Assembly (NCBI GenBank): GCA_026395655.1
Contig: JAPLYJ010000060.1
Location: 1 to 5,506 of the forward strand
Length of the DNA stretch: 5,506 nucleotides
Source: Candidatus Parcubacteria bacterium
GTDB taxonomy: Bacteria > Patescibacteriota > Minisyncoccia > UBA6257 > JAPLYJ01
Direction of reading: 5' to 3'
Shown here: positions 1 through 5,506 of the stretch, piece by piece
Layout of the letters: each line of letters begins with the position of its first letter
How positions within the stretch are numbered: position 1 is the stretch's first letter
The notes under the pieces: model-generated
Databases searched by the model: none
The model's input: the letters and a program-made list of their open reading frames with translations, nothing else
Told to the model about the DNA's origin: nothing
Program-made: the position numbers and the translations under genes

Positions 1-1694
1 AAAGCTTTGCCTTTGTCTGTAAAGAAAATCAATTGATCGTGAGTAGAACAAGATACTAATTGTTCAATAAAATCTTCTTCGTTTTTGCTTTCATAGGCAA
101 TAACACCTTTGCCTCCTCTTTTTTGAGCTTTTAAATTCTCAGGAGCCATTCTTTTAATATATCCTGTTTTTGACAAGGTAATAATTACTTCTTTTTGAAC
201 AATCAAATCATCGTCAGAAATACTATCAGGCATTTGACTGACTACCCTAGTTCTTCTTGGAGAGCCATATTTTTCTTTACTTTCTTGTAATTCTTTTTTG
301 ATAATTTCAAATATTCTTTTAGATTCTTTTAAAATTAATTCAAATTCTTTAATAATTTTCTTTTTTTCAGCTAATTCTTTTTCAATATTGTTTCTTTCTA
401 ATTTTGCTAAATTAGAAAGTCTCATTTCTAAGATAGCGTTAGCTTGAATCTCTGAAAAACTGAATTTAGATATTAATTTTTTCTGGGCGTCTGCCTTATC
501 GTCAGCGGATCTAATGAGTTTAATAATTTCATCAATATGATCTAAGGCTTTGGCTAATCCTTCTAGAATATGAGCTCTTTCTTTAGCTTTTTTCAAACGG
601 AATTGGGTGCGTCGGAAGATAACCTCTTTTCGATGATTTAAAAATTCTGAAATTAATTCTTTGATAGAAAGAACAGAGGGCTGAATACCTTTGTCTATCA
701 AAGCTAACATATTAACATGAAAAGGTTTTTCTAGATCTGTATATTTATATAATTGATTTAAGATTTTTTTAGGGATAGCTTCATTTTTTAAATCAATAGT
801 AATTCTTAATCCTTCTTTGTCACTTTCATCACGTAAATCTTTGATTCCTTCTATCTTTTTTTCTTCTGCTAAATTTGCGATTTTAGCTACTAACTCAGCT
901 TTATTTACCAAATATGGTAATTCGGTAATTACTATTTGCCTGTATTTATTTTCTTCTTCTATTTCTGCTTTTCCTCTGCATAAAACAGTACCTCTACCGC
1001 TAGCATATATTTCAGCAATGTTTTCTTGGCCATAAATAGTTCCACCTGTGGGAAAATCAGGACCTAACACAAATTTAACTAAATCGCTAGAATTAGCCTG
1101 AGGATGATCTATCAGATAGATAGAAGCGTCTATAGTTTCATTTAAATTGTGAGGAGGTATATTGGTAGCCATACCTACGGCAATACCCATAGCTCCGTTT
1201 AAAAGCAATTGAGGCACGCGATTAGGTAAAACAGTAGGTTCTGTTCTACTACCATCGTAATTAGGTACAAAATCAACAGTTTCTTCGTCAATGTCTTCTA
1301 ATAGGCTTTGAGCTATAGCATTTAATTTAACCTCAGTGTAACGCATAGCAGCTGGTGGATCACCATCTACAGAACCAAAATTACCTTGCCCGTTTATTAG
1401 AGGTTCGCGCAAAGAAAAATCTTGAGCCATTCTAGCTAAAGCATCGTATACAGCAATATCTCCATGAGGATGATATTTGCCTAAAACTTCTCCTACTACG
1501 GTAGCTGATTTTCTGAATTTAGCACTAGGGTTCAAACCTAGATCATTCATGGCATACAAGATGCGGCGTTGTACTGGTTTTAAACCATCTCTAGCGTCTG
1601 GTAAGGCTCGAGAGACAATAACAGACATGGCATAATCTAGATATGATTCTTTAAGTTCTAGAGAGATATCTCTGTTTTGAAATTGTTCTGGCAT
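1..1694 (-). CDS. gyrA: DNA gyrase subunit A, C-terminal end cut by window edge
   Basis: GyrA is the DNA-breaking and rejoining subunit of gyrase, which introduces negative supercoils using ATP hydrolysed by GyrB. The window holds the first 564 residues; the family is usually 800 or more, so most of the C-terminal beta-pinwheel lies off the left edge. Visible landmarks are SRALPDARDGLKPVQRRILYAM at about 28-49 (family signature), HPHGD at 75-79 opening the quinolone-determining region, and AAMRYTE at 115-121 with Arg118 and catalytic Tyr119 (E. coli Tyr122). A charged coiled-coil stretch lies at about 410-470. QKRGGKG at 524-530 is a GyrA box, which separates GyrA from ParC. Residue 80, matching E. 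coli Ser83, is Ile. The ATG begins 1 base after the stop of the upstream MBL gene, so translation is probably coupled; I see no good Shine-Dalgarno there. gyrB is not next to it in this window. Confidence 0.97.
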   Translation of the reverse strand, partial: MPEQFQNRDISLELKESYLDYAMSVIVSRALPDARDGLKPVQRRILYAMNDLGLNPSAKFRKSATVVGEVLGKYHPHGDIAVYDALARMAQDFSLREPLINGQGNFGSVDGDPPAAMRYTEVKLNAIAQSLLEDIDEETVDFVPNYDGSRTEPTVLPNRVPQLLLNGAMGIAVGMATNIPPHNLNETIDASIYLIDHPQANSSDLVKFVLGPDFPTGGTIYGQENIAEIYASGRGTVLCRGKAEIEEENKYRQIVITELPYLVNKAELVAKIANLAEEKKIEGIKDLRDESDKEGLRITIDLKNEAIPKKILNQLYKYTDLEKPFHVNMLALIDKGIQPSVLSIKELISEFLNHRKEVIFRRTQFRLKKAKERAHILEGLAKALDHIDEIIKLIRSADDKADAQKKLISKFSFSEIQANAILEMRLSNLAKLERNNIEKELAEKKKIIKEFELILKESKRIFEIIKKELQESKEKYGSPRRTRVVSQMPDSISDDDLIVQKEVIITLSKTGYIKRMAPENLKAQKRGGKGVIAYESKNEEDFIEQLVSCSTHDQLIFFTDKGKA

Positions 1695-1695
1695 A

Positions 1696-2331
1696 TTATT
1701 GCTTATTAAGCACGATTAATTTTGTGCCACTAGGTAAATCATTTTTTTTAATAGTCAGCTTGTCTAATGTTTCTGGTTTTTTAGCACAGGTTTTTATGAA
1801 TTCATCCAAATCTCCTAATTTAGCTTTAATACCAGGAATTTTATAATTCATGGGAATAACAATTTTAGGTTCTATCTGATTAATAATACTAGTAGCTTCT
1901 TCTGATCCAATAGTGTCTTTCCCTCCTATAGGAATAATAAGGATATCTATATCTTCTAATTTTTCTAAAGTTTCATCGCGTAATTTTTTTTCTCCTAGAT
2001 CGCCTAAATATACTAATTTTATATCTTCAGTTTGAATGAGATAAATGGTATTGGTGCCATTTTGTTTGCCAGATTGATTGTCATGATAGCTGTTGATACC
2101 TTCTATAAATATTCCTGCTTTTTCTATTTCCCCAGGTCCTTCTAACAAAAAATATTCACCCATGAGGCTGTTTTTGTCCTTTGACTCTGTGTGATTGTGG
2201 GAAACAAGCAAAATATCGGTTTTAAAACGAGGCGGTTTCAAGCCGCTTTCTTCAGTATATGGGTCAATAGCTATTATTGAACCTTTAGTTTCTATTTTGA
2301 AAAATGACAATCCGAACCAAGTAATAATCAT
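1696..2331 (-). CDS. MBL-fold protein (UlaG-like, Lactamase_B_3 type) with degenerate metal site
   Basis: This 211-residue protein has the size and order of the short UlaG-like metallo-beta-lactamase-fold proteins. Visible elements are an opening beta strand ITWFGLSFFKI (3-13), IDP (22-24), VSHNHTES (43-50), GPGE (65-68), SYHD (81-84), YLGDLG (108-113), IPIGG (133-137) and IPMNYKIPG (159-167). The canonical HxHxDH motif is reduced to His45-x-His47-x-Glu49-Ser50. His83 and Asp111 are kept, but the late His of the usual HY motif is Asn162, and the early GH motif reads Gly7-Leu8. By the standard MBL ligand scheme, site 1 is intact and site 2 is lost. There is no signal peptide or membrane segment, so it is probably cytoplasmic. 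Substrate and reaction are unknown; relatives are often labelled hydrolases without proof. It begins 54 bases after the permease and ends 1 base before gyrA, so it is probably co-transcribed with gyrA. The fold call is firm and the activity is not. Confidence 0.85.
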   Translation of the reverse strand: MIITWFGLSFFKIETKGSIIAIDPYTEESGLKPPRFKTDILLVSHNHTESKDKNSLMGEYFLLEGPGEIEKAGIFIEGINSYHDNQSGKQNGTNTIYLIQTEDIKLVYLGDLGEKKLRDETLEKLEDIDILIIPIGGKDTIGSEEATSIINQIEPKIVIPMNYKIPGIKAKLGDLDEFIKTCAKKPETLDKLTIKKNDLPSGTKLIVLNKQ

Positions 2332-2346
2332 ATGTATATTACTTTC

Positions 2347-2375
2347 AATTTAACATAAAAAAAGCTCTCTGGCAA
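2347..2375 (-). promoter_or_regulatory. Possible promoter for the MBL-gyrA pair
   Basis: Within the only sizeable gap between trpS and gyrA, the minus strand reads TTGCCA (2375-2370, five of six matches to TTGACA). After a 16-base spacer comes TTAAAT (2353-2348), or TAAATT with a spacer of 17, each four of six matches to TATAAT. The spacer contains seven T in a row. Initiation would fall a few bases upstream of the MBL start codon, giving a very short leader. AT-rich sequence produces such matches by chance, so this is a weak call supported mainly by its place in a gap between otherwise abutting genes. Confidence 0.35.
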
Positions 2376-2385
2376 TTAAAAATTA

Positions 2386-3177
2386 CTATTTCATTTTACG
2401 AAAAACCAGGATACTAACAAAGGTCATTAATATGGCAAAGATTAAAAGGAAAGAAGCGCTGGTTAAAAAATTATGCGTGGTTAAGATATCCAAGACTTTT
2501 GCATTGACTGATGAATTTAAAAAAATATATCTTAATCCATCAACACCATAGGTTAAAGGATCAAAATTAGAAATAGTTTTAATCCAGTTATTAGCATCAT
2601 GAGTAGGGAAGAAAGCTCCTGAAAGGAAAATCATGGGAGCAATTAAAATTTGAATAACAATATTAAAGCTTTCTACTCTTCTCATTCTTGAAGAAATAAG
2701 GACTCCTAACCCAGCTAGCCCCCAACCCAAAACAATAATTGTTAAAATGATTACCAAAACTTTAGCTAAACTAAGAGTTAAACCGATAAAAGGTGCGATT
2801 AAAAGCATGGGCAATGCTTGAATTAAACATCTAGTAGTAGCACCTAATAGTTTTCCTAGAGCTAAATCAGTTCTTGAGATAGGGGAAACTAGAATTTCTC
2901 GAAGAAAACCAAATTCTCTGTCCCAAACAATACTCATACCTGAGTCAAAAGCCATGATTGCTACCATGGCAGCAATGATTCCGGGATAAAAGAAATGTGC
3001 AAAATCATATCCTAAAAGATTAGCAGGAATGATGAATTTTAAACCTGTGCCAAAAATCAAAAAGACAAGAATAGGGGTAGAGATAGAAGTAAAAACTCTG
3101 ACGCGGTCTAAAAGATATAGGAGAACTTCTCTTCTCCAGATAGCGTAAATAGCTCTCATTCTTATAGGGTTAAACAT
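2386..3177 (-). CDS. ABC-2 type exporter permease (DrrB-like)
   Basis: This is the membrane subunit of an ABC-2 family exporter, the partner of the ATPase encoded just upstream. The 263 residues match the usual family length. Six hydrophobic segments can be seen at roughly 30-50, 62-80, 113-135, 139-161, 170-190 and 240-259, after a basic cytoplasmic N-terminus. Family features include the cytoplasmic loop WDREFGFLREILVSPISR (85-102), which contacts the ATPase in this family, and RRVESFN followed by PMIFLSGAFFP (166-191), typical of DrrB and NodJ relatives. The ATG lies 1 base after the ATPase stop, with a GGAG 6 bases upstream, which fixes the start. The substrate cannot be read from the sequence; relatives export drugs, lipids or glycans. 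The stop is TAG, whereas the other complete genes here use TAA. Confidence 0.93.
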   Translation of the reverse strand: MFNPIRMRAIYAIWRREVLLYLLDRVRVFTSISTPILVFLIFGTGLKFIIPANLLGYDFAHFFYPGIIAAMVAIMAFDSGMSIVWDREFGFLREILVSPISRTDLALGKLLGATTRCLIQALPMLLIAPFIGLTLSLAKVLVIILTIIVLGWGLAGLGVLISSRMRRVESFNIVIQILIAPMIFLSGAFFPTHDANNWIKTISNFDPLTYGVDGLRYIFLNSSVNAKVLDILTTHNFLTSASFLLIFAILMTFVSILVFRKMK

Positions 3178-3178
3178 A

Positions 3179-4147
3179 TTAATCTCCGTTATTTTCTTTT
3201 TCTTCTCTAATTTTACGACCTGTTAATTTTAAAAATACATCTTCTAAGGTAGGTCTGTGAAGTTCCATAGATAAAATACGAGGTGTTACTGTTTTAACTA
3301 ATTGAGGTAAAAATTCATCACCTTTTTCTGTTTCTAAATTAATATATTTACCAAATTTGTAAACGGAAATTAAAGGAAATTGTTTTTTAATTTCTTCTAT
3401 AGCCAAATCATTATCTTCTGATCTGAAATAAATAACATCTCCACCCATCATTTCTTTTAATTTCTCCGGCTTGTCTAAGGCTACAATTTTACCATTATCA
3501 ATGATAGCTACCCTATCACAATCTTCTGCTTCATTGATATATTGGGTGGTTAAAAAAATTGTTAATTCTGTTTCCTTGCGTGCATCAAAAAGGTAATCCC
3601 AGATTTTTTTTCTAGTTTGTGGATCTAAGCCTACGGTTGGTTCGTCTAAGAAAAGAATCTTAGGTAAATGTATTAAAGATCGAGCTATCTCAGCTCTGCG
3701 TCTCATACCTCCTGAAAGATTGTCTATCAAGCTTTTTCTGCGTTCCCAGAGTTCTACTAATTTTAAAATTTCTCTTAATCTTTTTCTGTATTGTTTAATA
3801 TCTAAGCCATATAACAAAGCATGTAGATAGATGTTTTCTTCTACGCTTAGATGGGTGTCTAAAATGCTTTCTTGAAAAACCAATCCTAAAGCGCTTCTAA
3901 CTTTGCTTTCTTCCAACATGGCATCAAAACCATCGATAATAATTCTACCACCATCTGGTTTTAACAAGGTACAAAGCATATTAATAGTAGTGGTTTTGCC
4001 TGCTCCATTGGGACCTAAAAATCCAAAGATTTCTCCTTTTTTAATTTCAAAAGAAACATCATCTACGGCTTTAATGTCGTTGAAATATTTTTTTAAATTC
4101 TCCACTTTGATAGCTGGAGGTTTTTGACCGTTAGGATTGTTAACCAT
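3179..4147 (-). CDS. ABC exporter ATP-binding protein (DrrA-like)
   Basis: This cytoplasmic ATPase powers the ABC-2 permease encoded immediately downstream. In order it shows Walker A GPNGAGKT (45-52), Q-loop Gln92 in VFQES, signature LSGGM (144-148), Walker B ILFLDEP (164-170) and D-loop GLDP (173-176). At the usual H-loop His there is Gln202 in LTTQYINEAE. That Gln is common in the DrrA branch, so it is not a sign of inactivation. After about residue 235 comes the extra C-terminal domain of DrrA-type proteins, ending in RPTLEDVFLKLTGR (298-311), which helps dock the ATPase to its permease. At 322 residues it has the expected length. Its ATG overlaps the last 8 bases of trpS in another frame, which implies translational coupling; the start has only a weak GGGA upstream. 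The exported substrate is unknown. Confidence 0.95.
   Translation of the reverse strand: MVNNPNGQKPPAIKVENLKKYFNDIKAVDDVSFEIKKGEIFGFLGPNGAGKTTTINMLCTLLKPDGGRIIIDGFDAMLEESKVRSALGLVFQESILDTHLSVEENIYLHALLYGLDIKQYRKRLREILKLVELWERRKSLIDNLSGGMRRRAEIARSLIHLPKILFLDEPTVGLDPQTRKKIWDYLFDARKETELTIFLTTQYINEAEDCDRVAIIDNGKIVALDKPEKLKEMMGGDVIYFRSEDNDLAIEEIKKQFPLISVYKFGKYINLETEKGDEFLPQLVKTVTPRILSMELHRPTLEDVFLKLTGRKIREEKENNGD
3184..3187 (-). promoter_or_regulatory. Shine-Dalgarno site of the ABC permease
   Basis: GGAG lies inside the last codons of the ATPase gene, 6 bases before the permease ATG. It is the clearest ribosome binding site in the window. It supports both the chosen permease start and coupled translation of the two transporter subunits. 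Confidence 0.65.
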
Positions 4148-5138
4148 TAGATGTGAGTCCCATTTTTTCTTTAACCTCTTTTAATGTTTCTCTAGCAATG
4201 TTAGAGGCATATTTTCTGCCATCTTCTAAAATCTCGGCTACTTCTTTTGGTCTGTCAGCATAATAATTTCTTTTTTCTTGGATAGGTTGTAATTCTTGAT
4301 AAATACTTTTGGCTAAATCTTTTTTAAGATCACCATATTGCAAGCCGGTAGTTAAATATAATTTTTCATATTCTTGTTTTTTTTCTAAACCTTGAAAAAG
4401 TTCTACAAAATTTAAAAGTGATAAGACGCCTCCTTCTTTAGGTAATACTTTATCATGCCCGTTATCGGTAGGAACTTTAGCTAATTTTTTTTCAATGGTT
4501 TTTAGATCATCTAACAAAGAAATAAAGCTATCTGGTTTTGATTTACTCATTTTACCTTCGCCAGTAAGAGAGGGAATATATGCCCCTTTCATCAAATGAG
4601 CTTGAGGTTCTGGAAAAGTCTGTCCAAAAGATTTGTTAAAACTTCTAGCCATTTCTCTAGCAACTTCAATATGAGGTAATTGATCTTTGCCTACAGGTAC
4701 GAGTTTGGCTTTATAAATTAAAATATCAGCTGCCATTAATACGGGGTAATATAGCAAACCCATATTAATATAGCGCGGTTGTTCTTGTTTTTTATCTTTA
4801 TAAGTAGGTAGTTGTTCTAATCTCGAAACAGGATAGATGGTAGAAAGATAATATGCCAATTCTATATGTTCTGGTACTTGGGATTGAATAAAAATATGTG
4901 ATTTATTTGGGTCTATTCCTACGGCTAGATATTCTAAAACCAATTCTTGAATTTGATTTTGGTATTTTTTAGATTCATATGGTGATGTAATGCCATGTAG
5001 ATCAACTGCACTATAAAGGCAATCTAAATCAGGTCGTTCTTGAAATTCTAGCCAACCTTTAATGGCGCCGAGATAATTACCGATATTAAGTATATTGGTG
5101 GGTCTTATACCTGAGAAAACTCTAATTTTTTCTGTCAT
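4140..5138 (-). CDS. trpS: Tryptophanyl-tRNA synthetase
   Basis: TrpRS is a class I synthetase that activates tryptophan with ATP and charges tRNA-Trp in the cytoplasm. The 332-residue length is normal for bacteria. The N-terminal FSGIRPTNILNIGNYLGA (8-25) holds the class I HIGH equivalent as NIGN at 18-21; bacterial TrpRS commonly has TIGN here. YYPVLMAADIL (130-140) includes Met135 and Asp138, which align with the tryptophan-binding residues of characterised enzymes, followed by VPVGKDQLPHIE (147-158). The KMSKS loop is complete at 196-200 in GEGKMSKSKPD. The C-terminal helical anticodon-binding part ends in EKMGL, typical of the family. The ATG is 18 bases past the end of a tRNA-Gly gene with no visible Shine-Dalgarno, and there is no room for a T-box or attenuator between them. 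The 3' end overlaps the ATPase start by 8 bases. Confidence 0.97.
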   Translation of the reverse strand: MTEKIRVFSGIRPTNILNIGNYLGAIKGWLEFQERPDLDCLYSAVDLHGITSPYESKKYQNQIQELVLEYLAVGIDPNKSHIFIQSQVPEHIELAYYLSTIYPVSRLEQLPTYKDKKQEQPRYINMGLLYYPVLMAADILIYKAKLVPVGKDQLPHIEVAREMARSFNKSFGQTFPEPQAHLMKGAYIPSLTGEGKMSKSKPDSFISLLDDLKTIEKKLAKVPTDNGHDKVLPKEGGVLSLLNFVELFQGLEKKQEYEKLYLTTGLQYGDLKKDLAKSIYQELQPIQEKRNYYADRPKEVAEILEDGRKYASNIARETLKEVKEKMGLTSNG

Positions 5139-5156
5139 ATTATTTTTTAGTCTTAG

Positions 5157-5228
5157 AGCGGGAGACGGGATTCGAACCCGCGATCTCCTCTTTGGAAGAG
5201 AGGCATTCTACCTCTGAACTACTCCCGC
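5157..5228 (-). tRNA. tRNA-Gly (anticodon UCC)
   Basis: The minus strand folds into a full cloverleaf. The seven-pair acceptor is GCGGGAG with CTCCCGC. The D stem is GTTC/GAAT with a 7-base loop AGAGGTA. The anticodon stem is CCTCT/AGAGG with loop CTTCCAA, giving anticodon UCC at 5196-5194. The variable loop is AGATC, and the T stem GCGGG/CCCGT closes the standard TTCGAAT loop. The discriminator is U73 (position 5157), the usual identity base of bacterial tRNA-Gly. No 3' CCA is encoded, because the next bases are CTA, so CCA must be added enzymatically. It reads GGA and, by wobble, other GGN codons. The gene sits 18 bases upstream of trpS on the same strand and is probably cut out of a shared transcript. 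Confidence 0.97.
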
Positions 5229-5244
5229 AAAAAGCCTATTTAAT

Positions 5245-5272
5245 AGTTTAGCTGGTTTTTGGGAATAATCAA
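5245..5272 (-). promoter_or_regulatory. Possible promoter of tRNA-Gly and the trpS operon
   Basis: In the 55-base spacer between the uppP stop and the tRNA, the minus strand has TTGATT (5272-5267) and, 16 bases on, TAAACT (5250-5245), each four of six matches to consensus. Initiation would fall about 5-10 bases before the mature tRNA end. The same spacer contains a weak hairpin, CTAT-TAA-ATAG (5246-5236), followed by five T (5233-5229) that abut the tRNA; it could be a poor terminator for uppP. Both readings are weak and overlap each other. Nothing else is recognisable in this spacer. Confidence 0.25.
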
Positions 5273-5283
5273 GAAGAGAAAGC

Positions 5284-5506
5284 TTATAAAATAAGTAACA
5301 AAATACCTAAAATAGATAAATAGATGGAAAAGTAGGCTAATTTATTATCTATTATAACTTTTTTTACTATTTTAAGACTAATTAGCCCTGTTGCAAAAGA
5401 AATTAATAATCCTAAAAGTAATAAAGGCCAATAGCTTAACACTTGGTTAGGGACATCTTTGATTTTAAATAGGGTAGCTCCTAAGATGACAGGAATGGCT
5501 ATTAGA
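5284..5506 (-). CDS. uppP: Undecaprenyl-diphosphate phosphatase, C-terminal 73 residues only
   Basis: UppP (BacA) is a membrane phosphatase that converts undecaprenyl diphosphate to the monophosphate, recycling the lipid carrier for peptidoglycan and other envelope polymers; extra activity gives bacitracin resistance. Only the C-terminus is in the window, and the start and catalytic motifs lie beyond the right edge. The visible part begins LIAIPVILGATLFKI, matching the family's late AIPxILGA segment. It continues with a hydrophobic helix at about residues 24-44 of the fragment, a basic stretch KIVKK, and a final helix YFSIYLSILGILLLIL ending at TAA. The frame is open from the edge to the stop. 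The identification rests on this C-terminal pattern and length, so a different polytopic membrane protein is possible but less likely. It is followed by 55 bases and then the tRNA. Confidence 0.75.
   Translation of the reverse strand, partial: LIAIPVILGATLFKIKDVPNQVLSYWPLLLLGLLISFATGLISLKIVKKVIIDNKLAYFSIYLSILGILLLIL

Noticed and set aside
817..1035. Open frame of 72 codons on the plus strand
   Set aside because: It lies wholly inside gyrA on the opposite strand, has low-complexity Ser/Phe/Leu composition typical of an antisense shadow, and resembles no known family.
2354..2385. Intrinsic terminator after the permease, suggested by the T7 tract
   Set aside because: The sequence before the T tract (GCCAGAGAGC) does not form a stem of more than two pairs.
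3542..3544. Gln202 instead of His in the ATPase H-loop, as a sign of a dead ATPase
   Set aside because: Gln at this position is normal in DrrA-type ATPases, and all other catalytic motifs are complete.
3903..4127. Open frame of 74 codons on the plus strand
   Set aside because: It is antisense to the Walker A region of the well-supported ABC ATPase and has no independent features.
5157..5228. Possible UGA-to-glycine recoding, known in some candidate-phyla bacteria
   Set aside because: The tRNA anticodon is UCC, not UCA, and the genes read through without in-frame TGA, so the standard code is sufficient.
5139..5283. T-box or tryptophan-responsive leader for trpS
   Set aside because: Only 18 bases lie between tRNA and trpS, and the RNA-like element upstream is a complete tRNA-Gly, not a T-box stem.
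5284..5330. Suspected frameshift in a TCTA-rich stretch near the 3' end of uppP
   Set aside because: A careful base-by-base reading gives one uninterrupted frame, SIYLSILGILLLIL then TAA, so no frameshift is present.

Overview
The window is low in GC (about one third by eye) and densely packed. Every gene in it lies on the minus strand, so transcription runs from high to low coordinates. The gene types, the short spacers and the poor Shine-Dalgarno sites suggest a small-genome, AT-rich bacterium, most likely of the Patescibacteria (candidate phyla radiation). That placement is inference from overall protein character, not from a marker gene. The standard genetic code fits: all intact genes end in TAA or TAG, and the one tRNA is an ordinary tRNA-Gly with a UCC anticodon rather than the UCA form linked to UGA recoding.

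In transcript order the layout is as follows. First comes the C-terminal 73 residues of an undecaprenyl-diphosphate phosphatase (uppP), cut by the right edge. A 55-base spacer and tRNA-Gly(UCC) follow, and 18 bases later trpS (tryptophanyl-tRNA synthetase) begins. The ATPase of a DrrA-like ABC exporter overlaps trpS by 8 bases, and the matching ABC-2 permease starts 1 base after the ATPase stop. After a 54-base gap with a possible internal promoter there is a metallo-beta-lactamase-fold protein. gyrA starts 1 base after that gene's stop and runs off the left edge after 564 residues.

The genes form one, or more likely two, tight transcription units: (tRNA)-trpS-ATPase-permease, and MBL protein-gyrA. 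They mix translation, export and DNA topology, which reads as genome compaction rather than a single pathway. Only the ATPase and permease are clearly functional partners.

No mobile element, CRISPR array, phage gene or obvious new multi-gene system is visible. The points worth a second look are at residue level: the MBL protein keeps the first metal site but has lost every second-site ligand except the bridging Asp, and GyrA has Ile where quinolone-sensitive enzymes usually have Ser or Thr. The placement of a tRNA directly in the leader of trpS is also notable.
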